From: Bin80 sp965261255
GTDB taxonomy: Bacteria; Bacteroidota; Rhodothermia; Rhodothermales; Bin80
Direction: 5' to 3'
NCBI GenBank assembly: GCA_965261255.1
Contig: CBDHCQ010000004.1
Coordinates: 3,542,894 to 3,606,893, forward strand
Length of the DNA: 64,000 bases
In this document: one piece after another, positions 36,680-45,158 of the stretch
How positions within the stretch are numbered: position 1 is the first letter of the stretch
Layout of the letters: every line of letters starts with the position of its first letter
Position numbers and translations under genes: made by a program
The notes under the pieces: generated by a model
Told to the model about the DNA's origin: nothing
Databases searched by the model: none
What the model saw: the letters and a program-made list of their open reading frames with translations, nothing else

Positions 36680-37325
36680 CTATATTGAGTAAGATAGTGT
36701 GAGGTAGAAATTACGGCCAGGGTTGGGCAGATTGCCGTAACTCAGGTGCTCGTGATAATGGACATCGAACAGGTTGTCTATTCCGACGCTTAAGTCTAGC
36801 GCGGGTCCGAGTGTTCTACCTCCGCGAACGTTGACGATGAAATAGCCGTCTGTTCCATCCTCATTGGCAAAAATGCGGGCAACCCGGTTTTGCGGCATGG
36901 CCATCCGAGCTTCCAGATCGCCCCACATTTGTTGCGCATGGCACAAGGCTGGTCCAGCCGGTGAGGGGAGGGATCAGATACGTCGGTTCACCACGCTCAA
37001 GGTTCTGTCCGCGTGTATACGAAGCGGTTCCTGTCAACTCAAGCCAGTCCCGGAAAACCACCACAGCACTCACCTCAACACCGGTGAGGAATGCAGCAGG
37101 TGAGTTGAAATAGGTTCTGAATCTTAGCGCGGAATTGTTTCCGAGCAGATCTGCATCGTTTCGGCTCCGCTGAAGTGCCGCAAGGGCGCGTTGCGCGGTT
37201 CCCGGCCGGACGGGTCCGCCTCGCGAAGCCCTTGCTCGAGCTCCGAAAGACCTTCGGACAACATTGTCAAGGGTAATCAATGGCTCAAGTGAAAGGTTCA
37301 GAAATTCCAAACCGATCAGGATCCA
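36680..37325 (-). pseudogene. TonB-dependent receptor C-terminal remnant, frameshifted
   Basis: The reverse strand encodes the last third of an outer-membrane receptor in two frames. SALRFRTYFNSPAAFLTGVE and LTGTASYTRGQNLERGEPTY lie in the first; AQQMWGDLEARMAMPQNRVA, the TonB-barrel phrase LDLSVGIDNLFDVHYHEHLS and a terminal SYSI lie in the second. The shift falls near 36935-36945. The plug and most of the barrel are missing, and an in-frame stop lies just upstream of 37325. Confidence 0.78.
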
Positions 37326-37572
37326 TCGTCATCTGCTGTTGACAAAGAATGGCACAATGCCCAAGAGCACGTGGAACCGGCCCTGATAGAAATATTGCTT
37401 AAGCCTTGAGTTCTGGCTTACCCTGCGGGACTATCGCCATTACCTGGATCGAAAGCACTCGCTCCACGAGTTTCTTGCGCTTCAGCACTTCAGAACGAAA
37501 AATCGCCGGTTCGTGCAATTGTCTGCTCACTATTGGAGCACACTAAACATTCCTTTCCCAACCCACCCACGC

Positions 37573-38592
37573 TTACCGATACAGCAACCTATGCACCACA
37601 ACGACCGTATCGCGAAGTTCATATGCTCTCTCGTCAGTTAATAGTGCAAATAAACCATCCGGCAACTTCACTGATTCATTATAATTCCCACTCTCCGCAT
37701 CATAATAGTCAGCAATCATCTTCACGCGCGGATCCTTATTATCCCTCACTAACACAACAACTTGATCGTCGTTCACAAACATCGAATAATTCAGTGGAGG
37801 TCCGGGCCATCTCATGCCATTCTGCTCGACCATCTCCTCAGGCGATTCAAACCCAATTGCTCCAATAGTCCTACGAGCGTACTTCACTTCTCCGTCACTG
37901 TTGTACCTAATTAGCGTCGGATACAAATCTGGTACGAAAAGCACATCTTCACCGTAAGCCCTCAAATTTCCCGGTAATAGATACTTGTTGCGGACATGCA
38001 AGTTTTCGTCCAACAGCCTCCCAAACGTCAGTGTATCAACCTTTGAAGAGGTCACAAAGAACTCTCTATATCCGTAGTCCGAAGATATCAACCAATACTT
38101 TCGTCCATTGTTTGTTATGACCATTCTCCTAAAACGATTATCGGGTTCCTCCATTGACAATAAAGAGCCATCTGGCTGAAAATACGTGAGTCGCCGGTTC
38201 ATGCTGTCGTATACAAAAACTACCGAATCTCCGATAGTTCCTAAATTTCCCATTTGCAGCACCTCTCCTGGTGCCGACCCAATGCCCTGACCATACGTCT
38301 TTATGTGTCGCCCCAAACTATCGAATGCTTTTACACTCATGTCTCCGTAATCTCCAACGTACACGTTCTTTCCCGGACCCTTCAAAACACTGCCTGGGAG
38401 ATAAAGCATCACGCTGTCATCAACTGGCAAATAGTGCAATGAATCCAGCGTGACGTTACGCCACGCACGACTCGTTGCATCTTGTTCGATCAACGGAATT
38501 TGAATTTCGACTTGTAGCCGATCAGGCTTCCCACATCCCAAAGAACTGATCAACAAAACGCCAACACCGGCAAGCTTCAAGAATTCACTCAT
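37573..38592 (-). CDS. Beta-propeller lipoprotein (cluster with Cys-rich peptides)
   Basis: The 339-residue protein has a lipoprotein signal ending SSLGC (Cys20) and propeller-blade phrases: VYVGDYGDMSVKAFDSLGRH, the hallmark GIGSAPGEVLQ, and VFVYDSMNRRLTYFQPDGSL. It is the last gene of a same-strand run that starts with two cysteine-rich peptides at 41055. The gap to the thioredoxin-like gene upstream is 11 bp. It is a distant paralogue of the propeller at 39179, with the same GIGSAPG turn. The base composition looks more AT-rich than the phosphonate region. Confidence 0.78.
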   Translation of the reverse strand: MSEFLKLAGVGVLLISSLGCGKPDRLQVEIQIPLIEQDATSRAWRNVTLDSLHYLPVDDSVMLYLPGSVLKGPGKNVYVGDYGDMSVKAFDSLGRHIKTYGQGIGSAPGEVLQMGNLGTIGDSVVFVYDSMNRRLTYFQPDGSLLSMEEPDNRFRRMVITNNGRKYWLISSDYGYREFFVTSSKVDTLTFGRLLDENLHVRNKYLLPGNLRAYGEDVLFVPDLYPTLIRYNSDGEVKYARRTIGAIGFESPEEMVEQNGMRWPGPPLNYSMFVNDDQVVVLVRDNKDPRVKMIADYYDAESGNYNESVKLPDGLFALLTDERAYELRDTVVVVHRLLYR

Positions 38593-38603
38593 ATTACCAC
38601 CGT

Positions 38604-39188
38604 CTACTTAACCAGGGTGTTATCAATAAGTAATTGCTCGATTTGGCTTTCCTGTTTCGCATCCAGCATGCCAATCCATTTATGCTGTACTCTGCCTTCA
38701 CCATCGACAATCAATATGGTTGGTACATACTCAACATTATAGTCAGACACTGGAATGACCATTAACGTATCTAGCCGTACTTGATACTTGGCTAGCACGC
38801 GCTCTTGAAGTCGGCGGGATTGACTGGTATCAATGACAGCAATAAAAGCGAGCCGCCTATTCACTTGGCTGCCTTTCAATGTTTTCTGAAGTGTTTTGTA
38901 AAATGGCATAGACTGGATGCAGTAAGGGCAACTTGGCGTAAGGGCCAGCACCACCGCACCATCATACTTAGCCCAGTCCTCAAATAATTTGACTTCTCCG
39001 ACCTTTTGTGTGCCAGCTGTATTATCAAGATCACTATTTTCCCAGTCGGTAAAAACCGTGAACACAACAAACACAATGATAGCTAGCAACAATGTGCTGT
39101 GGGCAATGATTTCCAATTTACCCATAGGTTTAAGCGTGCGACTGCAATACGCAAATAATGTTTTCATCTTATAATCCATCAAAAACAC
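38604..39188 (-). CDS. Membrane-anchored thioredoxin-like protein, CPYC active site
   Basis: The 194-residue protein has one transmembrane helix (about 28-47, STLLLAIIVFVVFTVF) and a thioredoxin-like domain with the redox motif C87-P-Y-C90 (ALTPSCPYCIQSM). The cis-Pro region reads VEYVPTILIVDGEGRVQHKW. It should face the periplasm and exchange disulfides. It overlaps the propeller gene upstream by 10 bp, so the two are translationally coupled. Two exported eight-cysteine peptides in the same run are attractive substrates; that link is inferred. Confidence 0.8.
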   Translation of the reverse strand: MFLMDYKMKTLFAYCSRTLKPMGKLEIIAHSTLLLAIIVFVVFTVFTDWENSDLDNTAGTQKVGEVKLFEDWAKYDGAVVLALTPSCPYCIQSMPFYKTLQKTLKGSQVNRRLAFIAVIDTSQSRRLQERVLAKYQVRLDTLMVIPVSDYNVEYVPTILIVDGEGRVQHKWIGMLDAKQESQIEQLLIDNTLVK

Positions 39189-40297
39189 TGTGGGTGTTTG
39201 ATAGGTGGCGTTTCTATGCGGCTAGACAAATCGTGCCTGTATACTGTCACTGTGGTGTCTGTATGAGCGGCAATCCGTTTTGCAGATAAAGTGATCCATC
39301 CAATGAACGGTATCTTTACCGATCCGATATAGCGTCCGGTCGCAATGCTATAAACATCTATGGCACGCTCACCATTTGGACGTACATTTATTAACAGCCA
39401 ACCATTGACAACATTTATTCCGTAATGTATTAGGCTGGAGAACTGAGCTGTAAATACCGGTGAATCTTTATCCAACACTCGAGTCTCTGTTTGTGCTTCT
39501 CCGGTTTTATAGGCTGTCATGGTACGTTGTGCATACAGTAAACTGCCGGTTGAATCATACACTGCAAACATTGGATAATATGCGGACGCAAATGTCATGC
39601 AGTTCCCGTATGTGTGAATCCATCCCTCACGACCTAGGGCTGTTGCCATGTCATTTTGATTTTCGAAGACCTTGCCAAAATGACGCCTGCCCGTATCGGT
39701 TACAACTGTAAATAGCGATTCTGAATCCAAATAGAAATAGTATGAAATACCGGACTCGGTGCGTGCTTGGCGAAGCGGGTTATCGAGTCGTTGCTCTGCC
39801 CAAAAGCGATTGGTTTGGGTTTCGAAGGTATATTCAAAAGCTAGGGCGGTTAGAACTATTAAGGAGTCACCTACAATGATTAAATCGGATACAGGCGTAC
39901 GTATCTGTCCAGGGGCACTCCCAATTCCGCGGGTGTGTAATGCTGCGAACACCCCCGTTGTATCAAATTCCTTTACGTGCCTATCTCCTACATCGTAAAT
40001 ATATAATTGATCTTGTGTGTCAAAACGCTTGGCAAAGGGACCGAATACCGGCACAGAGTCAGTGTATGAAATCTGAAACAGCGAATCCGTGGAAAAATTG
40101 ATCCATGCGCGTTCCGCAGAGCGTCTGGGGTTTAGTGTTAATGCTATTCCTTCAATCACTTCGGTGTCAGTTTTTTCCGCACACGAAGTGAGCGCGGCAG
40201 CCAGCATGATGGCTACGGCGTAGACCACTCTAATTGGAATCTTCGATTCTGAAGTCAATGCTGCTCTCGGACTGTCAAGGCTTGGACAATAGGGCAT
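39179..40297 (-). CDS. Beta-propeller lipoprotein (cluster with Cys-rich peptides)
   Basis: I place the start at 40297 (372 residues); the frame is open to 40351, but the added residues do not look like a signal. The lipobox is AAALTSC. Blade phrases include LYIYDVGDRHVKEFDTTGVF and RGIGSAPGQIRTPVSDLIIV, matching the propeller family of its neighbours. It follows the two Cys-rich peptide genes and overlaps the thioredoxin-like gene. In Bacteroidota, propellers of this kind are recurrently found next to small NVEALA-type peptides, which is what is seen here in outline. Confidence 0.78.
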   Translation of the reverse strand: MPYCPSLDSPRAALTSESKIPIRVVYAVAIMLAAALTSCAEKTDTEVIEGIALTLNPRRSAERAWINFSTDSLFQISYTDSVPVFGPFAKRFDTQDQLYIYDVGDRHVKEFDTTGVFAALHTRGIGSAPGQIRTPVSDLIIVGDSLIVLTALAFEYTFETQTNRFWAEQRLDNPLRQARTESGISYYFYLDSESLFTVVTDTGRRHFGKVFENQNDMATALGREGWIHTYGNCMTFASAYYPMFAVYDSTGSLLYAQRTMTAYKTGEAQTETRVLDKDSPVFTAQFSSLIHYGINVVNGWLLINVRPNGERAIDVYSIATGRYIGSVKIPFIGWITLSAKRIAAHTDTTVTVYRHDLSSRIETPPIKHPQCF

Positions 40298-40456
40298 ACG
40301 GCAATCAGGCAAGCGGTTTGAGGCCCCTTGGTGAACGGGCCAGCAAGTCAAAGGACTGCTTTAATATGTGTGCCAAACTGCGTCCACCGCGCACGCATCC
40401 CGTTTTCTAGCGATTGCAGTGTGCGTGAAGCATCGGCTAGAATCTCGTGCAGTATG

Positions 40457-40714
40457 TCAAGGATTGGGATCACCCAGACATTTTGCACGGATATAACGGC
40501 AGCCGAAGTCATTGCACACTTGGCACGGAACATAAGCACAAGTAATACTGACTCCGAAGCATTCACCAGCGGCGCAGGTATGATGAACAAGTTCGCCAAA
40601 GCAGTCAGGGACCTGTTCAGTCGCCGCTGTGGGAGACGAGTTTATTAACAGTCCAAGTACGAGTAAAGCCGCAACGGTGAAGGAGATGACTATGCGAAAA
40701 GTGGAATTTGTCAT
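40457..40714 (-). CDS. Exported eight-cysteine peptide A (NVEALA-like)
   Basis: The 85-residue precursor starts at Met (40714) with a hydrophobic leader (RIVISFTVAALLVLGLLINS) and ends in a short cysteine-rich tail of about 35 residues with eight cysteines, spaced 8-4-6-4-2-4-6. Peptide B, 53 bp upstream, has the same leader style and the same inner spacing (C-x4-C-x6-C-x4-C, then a cysteine eight residues on). The frame opens further upstream at 40771, but Met at 40714 matches the start of the paralogue better. It resembles NVEALA-type peptides in size, leader and Cys content but lacks the NVEALA string. Confidence 0.7.
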   Translation of the reverse strand: MTNSTFRIVISFTVAALLVLGLLINSSPTAATEQVPDCFGELVHHTCAAGECFGVSITCAYVPCQVCNDFGCRYIRAKCLGDPNP

Positions 40715-40767
40715 TGCAGTAGCATGTTTCAGGTTGGTTTGGTTGTGCAGGTACGATCTTTGCGCCG

Positions 40768-41055
40768 TCAACTACCGTCCCAGACATCTGTGCACTGAAT
40801 AGTCCAGAACTCCATCCCACCGCCGATCCAGCACGGCAGGTCTTCTGTTCGGCAGCAAAGATATTCAAGGCAGTCTTTCTCGCCGCCACCACATCCGACT
40901 GATGAGCAACTCTTATGCTGGCACTTGACCGGTCCTGTTGCGGCAACCGCATTTTCCCGAGTGCCAGAGCCGATAAGCATGCCCACAATCAGAATTATGG
41001 CCGCAATAGTGGAAATTACAGTTCGGATCGTAGATGACGTCAAACGAATAGGCAT
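40768..41055 (-). CDS. Exported eight-cysteine peptide B (NVEALA-like)
   Basis: The 95-residue precursor has a leader closely resembling that of peptide A (TSSTIRTVISTIAAIILIVG) and a mature tail with eight cysteines spaced 4-4-6-4-0-6-12. The core GCGGGEKDCLEYLCC contains a vicinal CC pair. It is the first gene of the run that continues through peptide A, a propeller lipoprotein, the CPYC protein and a second propeller. Function is unknown; a disulfide-rich secreted peptide or surface ligand is likely. Confidence 0.72.
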   Translation of the reverse strand: MPIRLTSSTIRTVISTIAAIILIVGMLIGSGTRENAVAATGPVKCQHKSCSSVGCGGGEKDCLEYLCCRTEDLPCWIGGGMEFWTIQCTDVWDGS

Positions 41056-41274
41056 GATGTTAAGGTTTTTCTATTGGGGGATGAGGACAAGAACACAAAA
41101 GAGTGTGCCATGCGCCCAAGTCTTTTGGTTCTTCGCCTTTAAAACAGAATCTGAAGAACGGAGTCAACCGCTAGACAGATCCGGTGACAATATAAGTATA
41201 TCTCGCGTATTCTCCAAATGAATTATGTTCTTTTTCTGTTATATATGGGACATACTCATTATATCACTGTTAAT

Positions 41275-41520
41275 TCATGCTGGATTGTACTTTTGGGCCA
41301 GAGCATCAAGAAACCACAATCGATTTATCGGCTTGCGCACAGCGTGAGACCAGATGTTTCTTCCATAACCAGTTGACACGTGAAGGTCAGGTATAACTTC
41401 CTTCTCCAACCACTTAACCCCAACCTTTGAACCTAACCTCGCCAAATTCCATGTAGAGTCAAGAGGACGGCGCGGTGCTCTTAGGGTCCTGTGGCATTTC
41501 CATCGCTTTCGCTTTGGCCC
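41275..41520 (-). pseudogene. Coding fragment downstream of the group II intron (possible 3' exon)
   Basis: A reverse frame without a good start codon reads as real protein to a stop at 41275: STWNLARLGSKVGVKWLEKE, VIPDLHVSTGYGRNIWSHAV and RKPINRLWFLDALAQKYNPA. It sits directly 3' of intron domain V. It may be the 3' exon of a gene split by the intron, or a truncated gene. No family was recognised. Confidence 0.45.
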
Positions 41521-41561
41521 TCAGTCAGGCTCCCATAAGTCGTCTCCGGCCTCCTGCTCCT

Positions 41562-41597
41562 CAAACCGGACGTGCGGTTTTCCCGCATCCGGCTTTC
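41562..41597 (-). ncRNA. Group II intron domain V
   Basis: On the reverse strand GAAAGCCGGATGCGGGAAAA runs into CCGCACGTCCGGTTTG. The arms AGCCGGATGCGG and CCGCACGTCCGGTT pair around a GAAAA loop with the typical internal bulge, the catalytic hairpin of group II ribozymes. Confidence 0.85.
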
Positions 41598-41605
41598 AGT
41601 TGAAC

Positions 41606-42947
41606 TCATGCCTTCGCCCACGGAAAACTCTTCGTCCTCGGCGCAAGATATTGTAGACCGTAGGTATCCCGTAGCCTAATATCCGAGAAGCGCACATACT
41701 CCCCAGACTTTATCTTATGCTTCCGACAAAACCACTGTCGTAGCCTTCGCGTTGCGTGTCGGTCAACAGATTGGTAGGCGGGACTCACCTGTCCAAGCGT
41801 GAAGTAGTTGGCCCAACCAGAGATTATCCAGTTTAGACGGCGTACCATTTCTTCCGCGTCCATCGACCCGAACCGAATGTCCGTTTGTTCGCTAATGCGA
41901 CGGCAGATGCTTTGTACACTCCCTTGGCTCGGGCGGGTACCGATGTACCTCGTCCCCGTCTTCGGGCGATAGTTCCAGTCGATGCGGTATCCGAGAAACT
42001 CAAACGGTTCTTCGGGGCATCGTAAGCATCGGGTCTTTTGCGCATTGATAGGAAGCTTCAAACGATTCATCAGCCGGGTGATCACCTGCAACATCGTTGC
42101 TGCCGATGTGCGCCCCAGTACACAAAAATCGTCTGCATAGCATACTATCTCCGCGTCAAACTGCCGAGCATAGCCCAACAGCTTCCAGCCAAGTATAAAA
42201 CGGCGCATGTAAATGTTACCCAACAGGGGGGATATCGGACTGCCCTGAGGCGTACCTTATTCGTTCCCGCCGTGCGAGATTCGTTCGTCGTTTCCCGCCT
42301 GTCTTGTCCTCCTCCACTACCGGCATCTCCATCCACGCTTTGATCAGTCTGAGCATCCGCCCGTCACTGATGCGACGAGCTAAGCTCTTCATCAACTCCG
42401 CGTGGGGAATCTCGCCAAGGTAGTTGGACAAGTCCGCATCCACCACTTCACGGTGTCCACGGTTCAACAGATGGTGGATACGCTTTAGCGCATCCTGGGC
42501 GCTTCGTCCCTCCCGATATCCATATTGCTCCGGTTGAAGGTCTGCCTCAAAGATCGGCGATAATACCAACATCGCCGAAGTCTGGGCTACCCGGTCCCGA
42601 AGACATGGGATCCCTAACGGACGAAACTTCCCTGGCTGTTTCTTCGGAATCAGTACCTGACGTACCGCCTTCGGCGTATAGGTACCATCCCGTAGGTCCT
42701 GCGACAGTTCTTGCAACCATGCTTCCACACCCCGTTGTTTAACGTCTGCGATCGTTTCTCCGTCCACGCCTGCACTGCCACCGTTTCGGCGGACCAGCTT
42801 CCACGCATCCCATAGAAAATCCATCCGACAGACCTTGTCCGCAAGGGCATGGAATCGGTGGTCGGCCGATTCCTTCGCTTTCGCATGTAGTACGGTCTTA
42901 AGTCTCCGAACTCTTTCAGATCCTGTTAGACGTGTGTCAGTAATCAT
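41606..42947 (-). pseudogene. ltrA: Group II intron reverse transcriptase/maturase, frameshifted
   Basis: The protein is split between two reverse frames. The first (42947-42216) has the N-terminal and palm parts: GSAGVDGETIADVKQRGVEA, RQVLIPKKQPGKFRPLGIPC and VVDADLSNYLGEIPH. The second (from about 42250 to 41606) gives GTPQGSPISPLLGNIYMRRF, the catalytic YADDF and the GIIM/maturase domain ending near NWIISGWANYFTLGQ. A one-base shift near 42245-42255 breaks the frame just before GTPQG. There is no endonuclease domain after the maturase domain. Unless recoded, the enzyme is inactive. Confidence 0.88.
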
Positions 42948-43439
42948 GTCCCTTCGTCCTTATCCATACTGTGTTCAACTCAGGGCCCCTTCCCTCCGCA
43001 GGCATTACCCCGTTTCTGCGGTACTACGGACCCATCCGTCACCCTGCCAGCCCAGTCTGCTCCTCGCGGAGTCCCGGTTGCCGTGTGCATCAGCACCGAC
43101 AGGGCTTCCCGTGTTGCTGCTTCCCTGATCTTCCATGCGTGCCAGCGCCAATGCCCCGGTGAGCCGCCTTGGTGCTCGTGTCGCTCTCTTCCCAAGACGC
43201 GCCGGTCTTCCCCATATCACCGGGAGGTCGACACTCACATTACCCGTTTCGGGGCCTGCTCGGCGTTTACTGCTCGTTCCGGCCCGCATGGTCGCTAAGC
43301 TACTCTACGTAGCCCGTTAACCTTAATGCTTCATATCATCTCGTTACCGCGATTATACGTTAAGGCCGCTACCAACAGGAGCGACAGGTGTTGGGTGGGA
43401 TTCGCACCCTCCACAGGAAAGCGCCTTTCCACAGCGCAC

Positions 43440-43509
43440 GGCGAAGTTGCGCTAAGCGATTATATTCGTGAGATCTCAGTTGAAGGGTATGAGGACCGGT
43501 TTTAGACAT
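43440..43509 (-). other. Possible 5' exon of the intron-interrupted gene
   Basis: An ATG at 43509 on the reverse strand opens the frame MSKTGPHTLQLRSHEYNRLA, which runs into the presumed intron start. If the intron boundary is right, this could be the upstream exon matching the fragment at 41275-41520; joining of the frames was not demonstrable. Confidence 0.3.
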
Positions 43510-43566
43510 TGATCACACTCGAGATGCTCGTTGCTTGGCCCCTGCGAGACAGATTCCAGACAGAAA

Positions 43567-45009
43567 TTAGGACAAAACGATCTCCCTACGCAGCCGGGCA
43601 ACGGGCAGGCCCAGCTGTACTCGGTATTTCGATACGGTACGTCTGGCTATTCTGTATCCTTTCTCCTTTAAGATAGCTGTAATGGCCTGGTCCGTCAGTG
43701 GATCTGTCTTGTCCTCTCGTTCAATAATACCGGAAATAATAGCTCTGACCTCCTTGTTTGACACATTAACACCGGACGTTGTCGCGACTCCCTCGGAGAA
43801 AAAGTATTTGAGTTCGTAGACACCAAAATCGCATTGAACATACTTTCCGCTCACAACACGACTGATCGTCGAAATGTCCATGTCAATTCGCTGGGCAATA
43901 TCCTTGAGAATAAGTGGACGCAGGTGCCCCTCTCCCAAAGTAAAGAAAGCTTTCTGGAAGGCAACAATCTCGCGCATGACGGAGAGCATTGTCTGACGGC
44001 GTTGCTGGACTGCGTCAATGAACCATTTTGCCGACTCAAGCTTGGAGCGGAGAAATTGCTTCGTTTTCACATCGGATGGCTTTTTTTGGGCGCTTTGTCG
44101 ATCAGCGGACATCTTTTTGATCATCTCCCTGTACGGTTTGGAAACCGTAAGCGTTGGAAAGTTGCCGGAGTTAAGCTGAATGACAAACGAGCCGTCAGTA
44201 TTGCGAACCAGAAAATCAGGAGTCACATAGTTTTCCTGTGGTGTGAACGTACCCTCGCCGGGTTTGGGATTGCACGATTGGATGAGGTCTATGGCAGATT
44301 TCAGAACGGCATCATTAATACTCAGGCGTTCTTTGATGCGTTCGTACTGTCTTCGGGCGAAGGGAGTAAACAGATTCCCAACCACTTGGAGAGCAATATC
44401 TCGACCTGGAACATCATCCGGGATCAATTCCAGTTGGATCAGCAGACATTCCTGCACGCTGCGAGCTGCTATTCCAGGCGGATCAAGACGCTGGATATGG
44501 CGCAACACGCGAATCACATCTTCTTCTGTCAGTTCTTCGCGATAATTGAAGGTGATATCATCTACGATTGAGGAAATTTCTCTTCGCAGGTAGCCATCCT
44601 CGTCAATGGAGCCTATAATTTGCTCTGCGATGAGCGTGTCTCGTCTGTCAAGATTCAAGAACTCCTTTTGTCCGCGCAGATGATCAGTCAGAGATTCGCC
44701 GGCTGCAAGAGGGATCTCCCGGTCTTCCTGGTTATGGTCCACGCGGGCTTTATATCCGTACAGATCGTTTGCGTCTGGTAATAAATCCTCCAGGTCAAAT
44801 TCTTCGTCATTGTTGTTGTCAGTGAACTCCCCCTCCGGCTCCGATGATACCTCGTCAGGCGATCCCTCTTCAAGTAGCGGATTATGTACCAGCTCCTGCT
44901 GAATGCGCTGTTCCAGTGCAAGCGTTGGCAACTGTAGCAGCTGGATATACTGAATCTGCTGCGGGGACAGTTTCTGCTGTAGCCTTAATTCTTGACTCAG
45001 ATTCAGCAT
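43567..45009 (-). CDS. rpoN: RNA polymerase sigma-54 factor
   Basis: The 480-residue protein has all three sigma-54 regions. Region I is glutamine-rich (LSQELRLQQKLSPQQIQYIQ, LLQLPTLALEQRIQQELVHN), followed by an acidic region II (residues ~50-90). Region III carries the core-binding part and the HTH (LKDIAQRIDMDISTISRVVS), and the RpoN box is visible as ARRTVSKYRVQLGLP near the C-terminus. Sigma-54 needs enhancer-binding ATPases to open promoters. It is divergent from ruvB across 149 bp. Confidence 0.95.
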   Translation of the reverse strand: MLNLSQELRLQQKLSPQQIQYIQLLQLPTLALEQRIQQELVHNPLLEEGSPDEVSSEPEGEFTDNNNDEEFDLEDLLPDANDLYGYKARVDHNQEDREIPLAAGESLTDHLRGQKEFLNLDRRDTLIAEQIIGSIDEDGYLRREISSIVDDITFNYREELTEEDVIRVLRHIQRLDPPGIAARSVQECLLIQLELIPDDVPGRDIALQVVGNLFTPFARRQYERIKERLSINDAVLKSAIDLIQSCNPKPGEGTFTPQENYVTPDFLVRNTDGSFVIQLNSGNFPTLTVSKPYREMIKKMSADRQSAQKKPSDVKTKQFLRSKLESAKWFIDAVQQRRQTMLSVMREIVAFQKAFFTLGEGHLRPLILKDIAQRIDMDISTISRVVSGKYVQCDFGVYELKYFFSEGVATTSGVNVSNKEVRAIISGIIEREDKTDPLTDQAITAILKEKGYRIARRTVSKYRVQLGLPVARLRREIVLS

Positions 45010-45158
45010 TTACCAGATACGCGTCGTTGGATTTTACCGCATCTGCCGTCTGAAACGTAGGGGGCAGTTACGGGGTTTGCATCGTAATAGTCCATTATCT
45101 TACGATCTTACGGTGATTCGGTTAATCAGCGGGGATCAACACATGTTGCATCCAGTCA

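Larger units (their letters stand above)
41500..43439 (-). mobile_element. Group II intron (ends approximate)
   Basis: A domain V hairpin (41562-41597) lies just downstream of a maturase/reverse-transcriptase frame, and about 490 bases of non-coding, structured-looking sequence lie upstream of it, as expected for domains I-III. A GTGCG start motif on the reverse strand at 43439-43435 is a reasonable 5' boundary. The 3' boundary could not be fixed. The element sits just downstream of rpoN in the same orientation. The broken maturase suggests it can no longer move by itself. Confidence 0.8.

Noticed and set aside
37400..37534. Reverse frame of about 43 codons (EVLKRKKLVERVLSIQV)
   Set aside because: It starts at a GTG, has no signal or domain, and is probably chance or a gene stub.
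40348..40599. 83-codon reverse frame overlapping peptide A
   Set aside because: The cysteine-rich frame has a clear leader and a paralogue next door; this one has neither.
43390..43440. tRNA-like GGGATTCGCACCC and CCACAGG segment
   Set aside because: It has no cloverleaf, acceptor stem or anticodon arm; it lies in the 5' part of the group II intron.
43833..44571. 245-codon forward frame
   Set aside because: It is antisense to rpoN, whose reading is certain.
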